In this document: one piece after another, positions 36,259 through 50,830 of the stretch
How the letters are laid out: each line of letters begins with the position of its first letter
How positions within the stretch are numbered: the first letter of the stretch is position 1
Origin: Dallia pectoralis
Lineage: Eukaryota > Chordata > Actinopteri > Esociformes > Umbridae
NCBI GenBank assembly: GCA_029465975.1
Contig: CM055745.1
Location: forward strand, 12,279,425-12,343,424
DNA: 64,000 nt
Reading direction: 5' to 3'
Notes under the pieces: model-generated
What the model was told of the DNA's origin: nothing
Databases searched by the model: none
The model's input: only the letters and a program-made list of their open reading frames with translations
Position numbers and translations under genes: made by a program

Positions 36259-37052
36259 GGGTGTGTGCAATGGAATGCCATTGCAGTCAATATTTATGTA
36301 CAAAATGTGTGAAAGAACAAGTTTTATTAAGTTTGTTGTACTATTAAATTTATTTAAAGTATGCATTAGATAATTGTTATTGCACTTTTACAGCATGTAA
36401 ATTGTAATACTGAACTATCAATGTATCAAAATAAGAATAGAATATGTATGTAGAAAATATCTCAACATATCAACCTTCCTCATGTCATCAAACTTTTTCA
36501 ATTGAGTTAGTGTTTGAGATGTTTGTGGAAGACTATTACGGAAGAGTGTTATCAAAAAGATATGATTAAATCGATAATTAAATTGTGAAAATAAAATGTA
36601 CAGCTACATTTATATAAAATGTAATAATAGTTGTGTGCTGAGCTCCAAATAATCGATTTGTCAAGACATTTGAACAATTAGCCAGTCAGATCACTCTTGG
36701 TTTCCACAGAAGAGAGAAAACATTGAACATTAATTTTTTAATGTAATAATAAGCAACCCTGTTAAAACAGCAGTAACTACATATAACTACATGATCTTAT
36801 TGCATTCATTACTGGATCTATAGAGACTACACTACACAGCTACTTGACTGACAGTTACGTAATTATGTAGTTAATTTCTAATGTGATAACAAGCAATCCT
36901 GTAATAACAGCAGTAGCTAGATATAACTACATGATCTTATTGAATTTAGTATTGGACCTACAGGGGCTAACCTACTCAGCTACTTGACTGACAGTTATGC
37001 AACCCAAAGAGGATTACATTCACAGAGACCTCTCCATGGCAACTCCCAAACA
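36259..37052. other. Intergenic AT-rich DNA upstream of the C11orf16-like gene
   Basis: 36735-36875 and 36865-37005 look like diverged duplicates (both contain CTACATGATCTTATTG and CTACTTGACTGACAGTTA). No gene is seen. Confidence 0.5.
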
Positions 37053-40000
37053 ATGAGGATCTGCAGACCGGAGACAGACAGAAACACCCAGAAGGATTCA
37101 ATGAGGTATTGTTACTTACTAATTAATACAATGTTAAACATTTGCTAAGTTTATACTTTTGAAAGTAAAACTAAATGCTCAAATGAAATAATTTTTTTCC
37201 CAACTATAGACCTATTTAAAACCCAGTCATTGCAGAAAACATTCTTTGGGCATGTTTAGGTTTTCTTTATAGGTTTAAAGCTCCATTGACGCAGTAGGCT
37301 AAATTCAACACGTTTTGTTCCTCCTCTTCTTCTATGGTAACACTAGGGCACGGATGGCGTTAGTCCCCCAGTCAGCTGGTGAAACTCAAAGCAGACTCCT
37401 ACCGCTGTTCCTGGGCCCAAGGAACAGGAATGTGTCCTTTGTCTTGGACACCTCTGAGGCCATGAGCTCTGCTCTGGGGTCAGTGAAGCGACTGCTCATC
37501 CAGACCCTGCTAACCAAGGCATCCCTCAGAGACTCACTGTTCAACATTGTGGCCTTCTCATACAAGGTACCAGACAACTCCCAACGTTAATACTGTGAGC
37601 AAAATGTGTCCCAAAATGTGTTGTCTTTCTAATTGTTGCCCCATGTTGTCCAACACCAGGTAACGCGTTGGTCTGAGCGCATGGTTCCCTGTGCTCCGGA
37701 CACAGTCTACGAGGCTCTGTCCTGGATCCATTCCCTCAGCTCCAGTCCAGGTAGAGACCTCCTGGCTGCCCTCAGTACAGCCTTCAGCGACCCGGACTGC
37801 CATGCAGTTCACTTGGTTACCACCGGTGTCCCCGACCACCCAGAGGAACTCCTCCGGGTTCTGCCCACCGTTGCAGGGGCGCGGCCCGTGCATGTGTTCC
37901 AGCTGTCACTATCTGAGCCCGGCAGCTCTAGCTCACTGGATGCCGAGACTCAGGACTTCCTGCAGTGTTTGACTCACACCACAAGAGGGAGCTGTAGTGT
38001 TCTGCCCACTGGGATGGACGGGGCAATAGAGCAGGTATCGGCTGATCTATACCCATGTTGAAGTCGTCATTTGATTGTCCTTTGCTCATTATTGTGCACC
38101 AACTAACTGGTGAGATTGGTAGAAGGCGTGGATTGGAAACATCCACCTGATTTGATGTACTTTTGGTTTCACATGGAATGCATATTGTATACAAAAGTGT
38201 TGGGATGTAATCAAAACATAGCATGTCCCTATATAAATCCCGTCCTGTCATATATAAATAATTATTTGAATTTTGTCTAAGACATAAATTGACCGTGTAA
38301 ATCCTAATTCTGTGTTCAATTAGATTTATTTTCTGAGATATCACATCAACTAACCTTTTTATATATAAATTACATCTAATGACTTATGGCAAAACAGCTG
38401 GCTCTAGTTATGTGTGGTTCCAGGTGATTCCACTGTACACTGCAGAATACCAGCCCCCAGTTCCAACCAGCTATCCAGTAAACTGCAGTCTGTCCACATC
38501 ATGTGCTCCACTGCAGTCCTTACTGCCCTTGTCTCTCAGGTTGGTCATTTGGACAAACAAGTTTCAAACAGCCACACAACAATTGGAATCCACGCACAAA
38601 CACTTCGAACCACCCTGATTTTAGAGTTAACAACGTGATATAATCTATTAATGCATCCACCAATTAATTGACAGGTTGTATTTAGAAATATTCTTGGTTG
38701 CTATAAATCCACTCCCTGTACTCTGCTTTCCACTCTGGTAAAAAAGCTGTTAATTTCTTGTGTTTGTGCTGCAGGTGTGGTCTTGGTAATCCCTTCAGTC
38801 CAATCAGTAGCTGCATGCCGCCAGAGAGGGTCCTGTCCGTGTGCAGTACAGAGTTTCTCCCAGGGTGCCGTGTGTTGGCCAGGAGGGAGCTGGATGGCCT
38901 TTACCAGCTGGGCACTGTAACACAGCTAGTCCAGGTAACACATACCAGCTGGGCACTGTATCACAGCTAGTCCAGGTAACACACGCCTTTACCACCTGGG
39001 CACTGTAACACAGCTAGTCCAGGTAACACACACCTTTACCAGCTGGGCACTGTAACCCAACTAGTCCAGGTAACACACACCTTTACCAGCTGGGCACTGT
39101 AACACAGCTAGTCCAGGTAACACATACCAGCTGGGCACTGTAACACAACTAGTCCAGGTAACACACGCCTTTATCACCTGGGCACTGTAACACAGCTAGT
39201 CCAGGTAACACATACCAGCTGGGCACTCCAACACAGCTAGTCCAGGTAACACACACCTTTACCAGCTGGGCACTGTAACACAGCTAGTCCAGGTAACACA
39301 CAACTTTACCAGCTGGGCACTGTAACAAAGCTAGTCCAGGTAACACACACCTTTACCAGCTGGGCACTGTAACACAGCTAGTCCAGGTAACACACACCTT
39401 TACCAGCTGGGCACTGTAACAAAGCTAGTCCAGGAAACACATACATAATATGGTCTATTGTATATTGAGTATTGATATATATATATATAGTATTGGATAT
39501 TTGCCGTAAACCACACCCCCTTGAGCCATACTGCTCATATATATTTAATGTAAAAGAAAATATTGCCATTGCACCATTGTGCCCTGATCATGAACACGTA
39601 TTGCAAGATGTTAAATAGAACAAAGTCTACATTCGTAATTTATTTTTATTCAAACCCGGATTGAGTTCATTCTGTCCTCCAGGGTCGTAGAGGCGTGTAT
39701 GTGGTTGAGTTTGACCGGCTTCAGTCAGGGAGACTTGAACATGGGAACAGCAGCATACAGAATCAGCAGCAGCTGGTCTGCTCTCCAGACATGTTGAATC
39801 ACACTCAGGCACACGGACACAGTCTGGTCCCTGGAGATGCTGCGTTGTCCCCATGGGAACCGTACCTGAATAGATACGGTCCAGGGAGAGTGGTCTCCGG
39901 AGTGGAGCGTCGGGATTCTTTAACAGGTAAGGTATGATTTGGAAATACGGGTCTTGGATGGATTATGTGGTCAGCCCGGCGGAAATTGTTACATTGTCGT

Positions 40001-41410
40001 TTCAACACTTTCAATTCATTAATGCTCAGAGGAAATTGGCATCGGTCTCGCGAAAAAAAAAGACATTTCCGAAAGTAGCGTGTTGCTATTTTGAATTGCA
40101 TGTCAAGAGGAGATCCTTGTCCCTGCAGCGGAGAGTGCGACATGCCTGCAGGTGATGCTGTGGGACGGTAGGCTTATCCAGGTTCCAGGAGATCTCCCGG
40201 TGTGGATCCCTGCGTCACAGCATGAGCGGATCATCAGAGAGCTCCAGCGGATTCCTCCGCCGCCATGCTGCCGTGACAGTTTGCTCTGCGCCCACTGCAA
40301 TGTGCCGGCTCCCTATCTGCACTGCACCGGATTCCCACACTGCCCTTTGGCAGGTGCAACGGGCCGTAGTCCGTACACGCCGCTGTGGCCACTGAGGGCT
40401 CCGCCTGCTTGTGTGTGCGGTCAGAGGGAGGGCCGTAATGAGAGGGCAGAGCTGGAGAAGGTAGTGGACCGCCAGTTAGGTGAGCTGAAAAGCACGAAAG
40501 AATATGAACCCGGGGCTTCATCCTCATCACCCCCATCGGAGGATGAAGCAGAAGCTGCATGGGGTGAGTCTGTCGGCCCACTGGCGAGCACAGAGCCCCT
40601 GGACAAGCTAGGGCCAGAACAAGGCCGACCTGCCTGGAAGTACTGGCGGAGAAGCGCTGTAGAGCCAAAGCACAAGCAGCCAGGTATTAAAAGCACTTGA
40701 GCTAACCTCTATTTACATAGCAGACAACCTGTTACTAACCCCCATTTACATAGTAGACAACCTGTTACTAACCTCTATTTACATAGCAGACAACCTGTTA
40801 CTAACCTCTATTTACATAGCAGACAACCTGTTACTAACCCCCATTTACATAGCAGACAACCTGTTACAAACCTCTATTTACATAGCAGACAACCTGTTAC
40901 TAATCCTATTTACATAGCAGACAACCTGTTACTAACCTCTATTTACATAACAGACAACCTGTTACAAACCTCCATTTACATAGCAGACAACCTGTTACTA
41001 ATCCTATTTACATAGCAGACAACCTGTTACTAATCCTATTTACATAGCAGACAACCTGTTACTAACCTCCATTTACATAGCAGACAACCTGTTACTAACC
41101 CCCATTTACATAGCAGACAACCTGTTGCTAACCCCTATTTACATAGCAGACAACCTGTTACTAACCCCTATTTACATAACAGACAACCTGTTACTAGTAA
41201 TGCAGCTAATATGCAGTAGTCTAAGAGTAACATCAAACATGTATTTTTTCGGTATCAGGGGGAGAATTCAAGCCTGCGAAATGCTGCTCTGCTGTCGTCC
41301 ATCGCAGCTGCTTACCCAATCACAACTCAGTGTTTCAAACACTTCCTGGTTATGAAAGGAGATTGGTCACCATCAGAGATGTGTTTGGCCTGACAGACTC
41401 CATACCTTGA
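37053..41410 (+). CDS. C11orf16-like protein with VWA and DUF4537-type regions
   Basis: Function unknown. Exons: 37053-37105, 37347-37566, 37660-38034, 38424-38539, 38775-38934, 39683-39926, 40129-40683 and 41259-41410. They total 1875 nt, 624 codons, in phase. Residues about 35-230 form a von Willebrand A-like domain: NVSFVLDTSEAMSSALGSVK with a D-x-S-x-x MIDAS-like motif, and later HAVHLVTTGVPDHPEELL. Residues about 290-430 match the DUF4537 part of human C11orf16: CRVLARRELDGLYQLGTV, GVYVVEFDRL, PWEPYLNRYGPGRVVSGVE and WDGRLIQVPGDLPVWIP. A Cys/His-rich stretch and an acidic Ser-rich tail follow. The exon 1 start is supported by phase; a short upstream ATG frame precedes it. The exon 7 end could instead read through to a stop at 40700. 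The neighbour akip1 agrees with human synteny. VWA3A/B proteins share this layout. Confidence 0.8.
38900..39440. repeat. 37/47-bp array of splice donors after exon 5 of the C11orf16-like gene
   Basis: About a dozen copies of CTTTACCAGCTGGGCACTGT, AACACAGCTAGTCCAG and GTAACACACAC. Each copy contains up to 36 bases of exon end plus its donor. Short units lack the CTTTA part. The first copy, ending at 38934, is the real exon. Confidence 0.95.
40701..41196. repeat. 33-bp minisatellite in the last intron of the C11orf16-like gene
   Basis: About 15 copies of CTAACCTCTATTTACATAGC followed by AGACAACCTGTTA. It starts about 18 bases after the donor at 40684. Confidence 0.95.
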
Positions 41411-41474
41411 CCAAAAACCTCAGCGAAAGCTGTCACAACTGTGTTTACTTAACGCTTGTTTCATATAAATTCTA

Positions 41475-42679
41475 CACACACCTAAAGGATTATTAGGAAC
41501 AAAATACTAATACTGTGTTTGACCCCCTTTCGCCTTCAGAACTGCCTTAATTCTACGTGGCATTGATTCAACAAGGAGCTGAAAGCATTCTTTAGAAATG
41601 TTGGCCCAAATTGATAGGATAGCATCTTGCAGTTGATGGAGATTTGTGGGATGCACATCCAGGGCACGAAGCTCCCGTTCCACCACATCCCAAAGATGCT
41701 CTATTGGGTTGAGATCTGGTGACTGTGGGGGCCATTTCAGTACAGTGAACTCATTGTCATGTTCAAGAAACCAATTTTAAATGATTGGAGCTTTGTGACA
41801 TGGTGCATTATCCTGCTGGAAGTAGCCATCAGAGGATGGGTACATGGTGGTCATAAAGGGATGGACATGGTCAGAAACAATGCTCAGGTAGGCCGTGGCA
41901 TTTAAACGATGCTCAATTGGCACTAAGGGGCTTAAAGTGTGCCAAGAAAACATCCCCCACACCATTACACCACCAACACCAGCCAGCACAGTGGTAACAA
42001 GGCATGATGGATGTTCTCATTCTGTTTACTGCAAATTCTGACTCAACTATGTCTCAACAGAAATCGAGACTCATCAGACCAGGCAACATTTTTCCAGTCT
42101 TCAACTGTCCAATTTTGGTGATCTCTTGCAAATTGTAGCCTCTTTTTCCTATTTGTAGTGGAGATGAGTGGTACCCGGTGGGGTCTTCTGCTGTTGTAGC
42201 CCATCCGCCTCAAGGTTGTGCGTGTTGTGGCTTCACAAATGCTTTGCTGCATATCTCGGTTGTAATGACTGGTTATTCCAGTCAAAGTTGCTCTTCTATC
42301 AGCTTGAATCAGTCGGCCCATTCTCCTCTAACTTCTAGAATCAACAAGGCATTTTCGCCCACAGGACTGCCAAATATTGGATGTTTTTCCCTTTTCACAC
42401 CATTCTTTGTAAACTCTAGAAATGGTTGTGCGTGTAAATCCCAGTAACTGAGCAGATTGTGAAATACCGGCCCGTCTGGCACCAACAACCATGCCACGCT
42501 CAAAATTGCTTAAATCACCTTTCTTTCCCATTCTGACATTCAGTTTGGAGTTCAGGAGATTGTCTTGATCAGGACCACACTCCTAAATGCATTGAAGTAA
42601 GTGCCATGTGATTGGTTGCTTAGATAATTGCATCAATGAGAAATTGAATAGGTGTTCCTAATAATCCTTTAGGTGAGTG
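41475..42679 (-). mobile_element. Tc1/mariner element with decayed transposase
   Basis: The ends are inverted: CACACACCTAAAGGATTATT on the left, and on the right its complement with CACTCACC. TA lies at 41473-41474 and 42680-42681. The minus strand encodes a Tc1-like transposase: MGKKGDLSNFERGMVVGARR (HTH), then RRMGYNSRRPHR, VAWSDESRF with the first Asp, QQDNAPCHKA with the second, and PQSPDLNPIEHLW with the Glu. Frame breaks near 42320 and 41776, plus others, make it inactive. It lies 64 bases past the stop of the C11orf16-like gene, with no AATAAA between, so probably in that gene's 3' UTR. Confidence 0.93.
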
Positions 42680-42763
42680 TAAATCTCATTAACTCATTTT
42701 CTGAAACATTTAATAGTGATATAGTGTGCCCAGGAAAAAATACAATTTATGTAAAATATATAC

Positions 42764-42769
42764 TTTATT
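42764..42769 (-). terminator. Candidate akip1 poly(A) signal
   Basis: AATAAA on the minus strand about 250 bases beyond the akip1 stop codon. Confidence 0.4.
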
Positions 42770-43016
42770 ATACTGATATGGCAATAAATACATAATTAGT
42801 GCAGTATGTGAAGAGTTTTGAGTCTTTTGACACAACTTACATACTATTGAATATAGAAAATGTACTCAAATTCACAAGCAAATATGGCTTGACTCACAAC
42901 ACTCACAATAGGCCTAAAGCAACAAATAACACCCAAGCCACAACATAAATGTTCTGAGTGGACAGTTGTGTTATTGGCATCAGGAAGGTAAAAGAGAATT
43001 GGTCATGAGTGGGAGG

Positions 43017-43840
43017 TTAGAGGTGAAAGGTCAGGTTCCTGCTCTCTCCTGCCTTAATGTGTACTAGTCTGGACTGTTGCTGAGAGTCTTCTGACCCTGC
43101 AGTAATCACATAGGTACCTGGAGAAACCTCAATGTGGAAATCCTCAGGTGATGATCGTGCCTGGAACGACAGACATCAGAATACCGATCACAATACATCT
43201 GAAATTTAATGTTTTGGTAGAAATTCCTATTTGAAAATATGGGACAGTTTTTTTTCCTTAATGCACATTTTTAATTGTAACTTTGCCTTACATGTTTTCT
43301 GTCCTGCAGCGGCGACGTCTCTGAGTGTTGGGGAGATTTAGCATGGTATCTGCACACATGGTCTCTCTCATTTAACCGAGGCTCAGTCTCTGACAAGTAA
43401 AAGTTCTGGAATACACGCATACATTCATCAAACACACACAGAAGAATGCAAAGTAAGGAAGTGGATTTCCGTTCGGGCACATGCATACCTTGCACTGATA
43501 TGTTGTCTGTGCCATGAACTCAGCGATGGTCTCAAAAGCATCATCCAGGTGTGTGTGAGATGAATCATCCTGACACTTGGGCACAATGAGAACATGACAG
43601 ATGTTCGACAGTTGCTAAGTGCTCTTGTTGAATGCATCCAAATAAATCACGATATATAGAGATAAAGGGAGAGCGTCATACCTCCTTTTCACTCCGTGTG
43701 TTGCCATCGCTTGGTGTAGCACTAGATGGACTCACACTAGACCAGTCCACGCTCCGTCTACAGGCTCGCTCTAGTACCTCTAGCCCGAGTTTGGCCGAGC
43801 GGCGTAAAGATGACTCGAGCTGCCCGGCTTGACTCGCCAT
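43017..43840 (-). CDS. akip1: A-kinase-interacting protein 1
   Basis: AKIP1 binds the PKA catalytic subunit and affects NF-kB p65 in the nucleus and mitochondria. Exons: 43682-43840, 43489-43569, 43292-43405 and 43017-43160, all phase 0, giving 165 codons (human 210). It begins MASQAGQLESSLRRSAKLGL and continues with EVLERACRRSVDW, matching the human N-terminal helix. Exon 2 holds FETIAEFMAQTTYQCK, like human FRTMAEFMDYTSSQCG. The last exon holds DFHIEVSPGTYVITAG and ends ESRNLTFHL, matching the human C-terminus (LYIEVYPGTYSVTVG). The middle is shorter than in human. It lies next to the C11orf16-like gene as in human. No array lies in its introns. Confidence 0.93.
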
Positions 43841-45464
43841 ATAAACAAGGCGATTAATCTGTCTGCTAGACTTGGGCCACCGTCATACAGCACCGGTCTA
43901 TGACAAACAGCAACAATAAACAATGCTGGATACATGTCTGAACTGTGACATCACAATAGCCCTGGGTTTGTGCCCTCTCGAGTTGACAGATCACCACAGA
44001 ATGTACTAGCCGCGACGCAACAGGAAGTGACAACCAGAGTGTATCAAGTTTAGACAAGTGATATAATGATAATTATATTCCATTAATACTGGTACAAGAA
44101 AAGTAATCGACTCATAGAATTGTTCTTACCAAATCACTTACGCAAGTTGATACTTTGGCGCTCATTAAATAAAAAAAACTAGCGCTCATTAAATTGCCGT
44201 AAAGATTACGCTGTCACATTTCCGGTCTAAGCACACTGCTTTTTCAATGATCTCCGCCAGAGGTTATAATACATACAAACTGCACCAGTAAAATAGCACA
44301 CCACAATAGTCCTGTGCTCTGGCTGACGTGTCAGTGTTACCAATTAATCGTGTGACAGTATACTGCAAGCACAGAATACAAATGTGTATTTGAGATGTCT
44401 ATAACATGACCCATTATTACCAATATTGTAGCTGCAAAATGGATTTAAGTAAGAAGGTGGTCTTTAACCTGTGTTGCAGTATAACCTGTGCATTGCCAGA
44501 TTCCACACTCCAATCAGTATCGCAGCGGGTTGGTATGCCATTTAATAAACCCAGTATTCTGCAACCTAAACTGGTGAACCAACATCAGTCAGGTGTGTTT
44601 GACCTGCCAGTACCAGGACAATCATAACTAATCGTTGAAATTAATGTGGAAACATACATATCTAGAACGGCAAATGTCCCTTTAAACAGAAACGGGACAT
44701 ACCGATGTCAATAGGTACCCTACACGTCGAATCGTGCTGATACCGTCCGCACACCAGGTATCCACATTTTAACAAGCCCATGGCGAAAGTATAAAATTGT
44801 AGAGGGATCCTAAAAAAACAGTGCAGTTTTTCCTGCAGGAGTTATAGAAATTCTCTCCCAAATTGAAAAAGATCGTTCTAACAAATTGCATTTCGAAAAT
44901 CTAATATAGTGTTGTCATTAATGACCTGTAACTGGTGTTAATAACCCCTACCGTGCCATCAAATTCACCCTCATGCAAGGTAAAATTCACTATAGTAGGA
45001 AATACTAACAAGTTTTTAAATGTATTATATAACTTGTGGTTCCTAGATTTAATATAGGCAGTAATGAGATAAGTAATGTTTAAGTACAGAACTACATTAT
45101 GTACACTTACCTCCCCCTCACTCTACCAAATATCCAGGTGATTTGTTGACTAACGTCATCTAGGCACAATTACGGAATACTCACAAGCAGTAGTTTTAAT
45201 TGTATGGCCCCATTAACACAGACAGAATAGATCAAAAGTCCAGTTATTAAAAATAAGATTAGGGTGTTTGTAAACCCAGCCAACCTATATTGATACATAT
45301 TGGCAATACACAACCTGTGAAAGTAGCTTGTACACCTAAACAGACCAGGACCAATGCAAAATGCATTCTGTATCAATTCGGCATATTATTCTGACATATC
45401 AGTGAACTTCTGGTACCCTTTACGTCTTTGACAGAGCAAGACAAAGTCACTTCAATTTACACAG
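43841..45464. other. Intergenic DNA, nothing recognised
   Basis: Between the akip1 start and the rpl27a 3' end. The akip1 promoter should be at 43841-44100. I see no gene. Confidence 0.5.
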
Positions 45465-45470
45465 TTTATT
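45465..45470 (-). terminator. rpl27a poly(A) signal
   Basis: AATAAA on the minus strand, 26 bases past the stop codon. The short 3' UTR is usual for ribosomal protein genes. Confidence 0.75.
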
Positions 45471-45495
45471 CTTGCAAAAAAACATTGAAAGGAGT

Positions 45496-48578
<3,083 letters not shown>

Positions 48579-48930
48579 CTTGGAGGCGAGTTGAAAGAGG
48601 GACGCGAATTTGAAATCCCACGTTTTTGTACGAGATTTGGTTACGACAACAACCCAACCTAGTCAACCTACACAGCGACGTCAAGCGGACATCAGCACTA
48701 ATAAAACATTGATCCAATACGAAAAACTATCTGAATAGATTACAAAATCTTATTTTTGCAATATGAAATAAGATTATTCAAATATTATGAGAAGCGAAAA
48801 TATTTTTTTCCTCTTTTTTTATGTAATAAATCTGAGAGCATTAGGATTAATGCATATTATTATTTTTTCATTGTTCTCCTGAGCCTACATGAAGTCTGGA
48901 CAGAAATGTAAATGACATTTTTAATTGAAT
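48579..48930. promoter_or_regulatory. rpl27a promoter side
   Basis: The TOP-like start CTCTTTC lies near 48593-48599 on the minus strand. The sequence upstream is AT-rich, with no clear TATA box. Confidence 0.45.
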
Positions 48931-48939
48931 TTGTTTATG

Positions 48940-49800
48940 TCCGGCTGGAAGGAGAGAGAACTGTAGGCCAGAGAATTGAACCCTGTGGCACCTCCCTAGA
49001 GACAGCCATATAGGTCCCGACACCAGACCCTCTAATTTAACACGCTGGACCCTGTCGAGAGAGAGTTGGAGAACCAGGCGAGGCAGTTGTGAGAGGAGCC
49101 CAGGCTATTGAGTCGGCTGGTAAAACACGGTGGTTAACAGAATCAAATGCCTTGGACAGATGTAAACGACTGCGCAGTAGTGCTTTTTATCAATGATGAT
49201 GTTGTTCAAGGCCTTTAGGGTGGCCGTGGTGCAGCCATGACCAACACGAAAAAACAGATTGCATCGCTGAAAGGATACGATGGGATATCGAGATGATTGA
49301 CAATCTGTTTGTTGACAGATTTGTTGACAGTCTCAAATAGACTGTCAACATCGTCAGCTCTGCGAAGCAGACCGGACCATTGGTTGTAAGCTGCAGTACC
49401 TCAACAAGATGCTGGAGAATGATGTGGAGAGCCATGTGGATCGTGGTGTCCCCAGACTTGTTGGCCAACTGCAATGGCTCTAGACTAGTACCGGATCAGT
49501 AATGGTATTAATGTCTGATAGCACCAGGTGTTCATAGGACTTCATAACCACAGAGGGCATGGCAATTGTTCTGTAGTCATTTAGCCCTGTGATTAAGGGG
49601 TGAGGCAGTGACTGCATCAGGACTAGCAGTCTGTCTTGGGTTTTGATATGGTAGCACAGCGGCTGATGGTTTAGGGTGACCCTCCAAAAGATCTGGACAA
49701 CCAGAGGAGATGCACAGAGCTTCCACTGTGATCCATTGGTGTGATATATCTCCCTTGCTTTAGGACAAGAATACACTTTTTTTATTCGTTGCCTCATGGA
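48940..49800 (-). mobile_element. LINE reverse-transcriptase remnant
   Basis: The minus strand shows broken reverse-transcriptase sequence: GLNDYRTIAMPSVVMKSYEH, then LQLANKSGDTTIHMALHIIL, with stops and frame changes. The 48940-49330 part resembles the antisense of a salmonid-type LINE RT segment as I remember it. Non-functional. Confidence 0.75.
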
Positions 49801-49984
49801 TTTGACCTAGCAACCTTTTGGTTTCTGGTCAGATACTCCAACTGCGAGGCTATCTGCTAGCCTTTAGTTTAGACACTGCTGGTTGTGTCAAGCTTTCAAT
49901 GTGTAAATATAATATTGTCAGATGTTGAATATTTCATTGAACAGCGCAATAAGCATGTGAACTAATGGAGAACACATTGCAGTG

Positions 49985-50110
49985 CGAATGTGGCTGCGTT
50001 CATTAGACACAAAATGAAAGGCAAGTAAGCCAGGTACCACCTGAGACAAGTAGGACCACTTATATCCGCTTCCAAACGTTTCGCTACACTGTGCCCCAAT
50101 GAACACGATG
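49985..50110. repeat. Possible dispersed fish repeat
   Basis: GCTGCGTTCATTAGACACAA and CCAAACGTTTCGCTACACTG resemble a dispersed repeat also seen at 15526. Family not named. Confidence 0.45.
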
Positions 50111-50830
50111 CCGATGCTAATGAGATGCCAGGGGAAAACTGTTTTAGCATCATCCCTACCTCCTCAGAAACAACCAATCAGGATGGACCACGAGATACCT
50201 CTCTAAACCTCTCACAACCATACCAACTTCATAATTCCCCTCATCCATCCATCCTACAACCTACCATCCTCTGGAAGTTAATAGTTTATTCAGAAGGACA
50301 GTTCATCTGTGGCCACAGGGCCCCCTAGTTATCGCACAGACTTGTTGGTTGCATCCAGGGCAACTTGTTGAGGTAAGTGCCATCCATGAGCTGTATTGAA
50401 TCTGTTTTACTGTTGCTGCGTATCTGTTCTGATGCCTAGCTGTGGTGTGGTGGTATTCATTTGGTTTTGTACTTTTAAGTATACAACAATCCTCAGTACA
50501 CAATGGTTTTGTGATGTGGACTTAATGCACTGTTTACAAGCCTAAACTCAACTGTGAACTTCCAAGCCAGTTCTATGTGTTTTTTTATTGCAGCCCTCTA
50601 ACCAGGCACTTGTTTAGATCTGGGACACCAGGTCGGGGACGTTCATGAGGTAGAACTCGTAGGGTTAGTGTTGTATGTCCCCACCGAATTAGGGACATTC
50701 TTTTCATGTTGTTCCAGGGGATAAGTGTTGAAAATAAGCGTTTAAAATCGGTTTTGCTACATCTAGCTGGTCTAAGTGTGTAAGGATGTAAGTCTAAAGA
50801 GAGTTGGTCATGCGTCTGTTTCTCACCCAG
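50111..50830. other. Upstream of the visible trim66 exons
   Basis: An open stretch at 50125-50328 could be part of an exon, but I could not fit splice sites or homology. No RING, B-box or coiled-coil exon is seen. Confidence 0.35.

Noticed and set aside
40684..40700. Stop at 40698-40700 as the end of the C11orf16-like protein
   Set aside because: A good donor at 40684 and an in-phase final exon at 41259-41410 fit better, though read-through remains possible.
50125..50328. 67-codon frame as a trim66 exon
   Set aside because: No convincing splice sites or homology, and its left part lies in a repeat-rich stretch.
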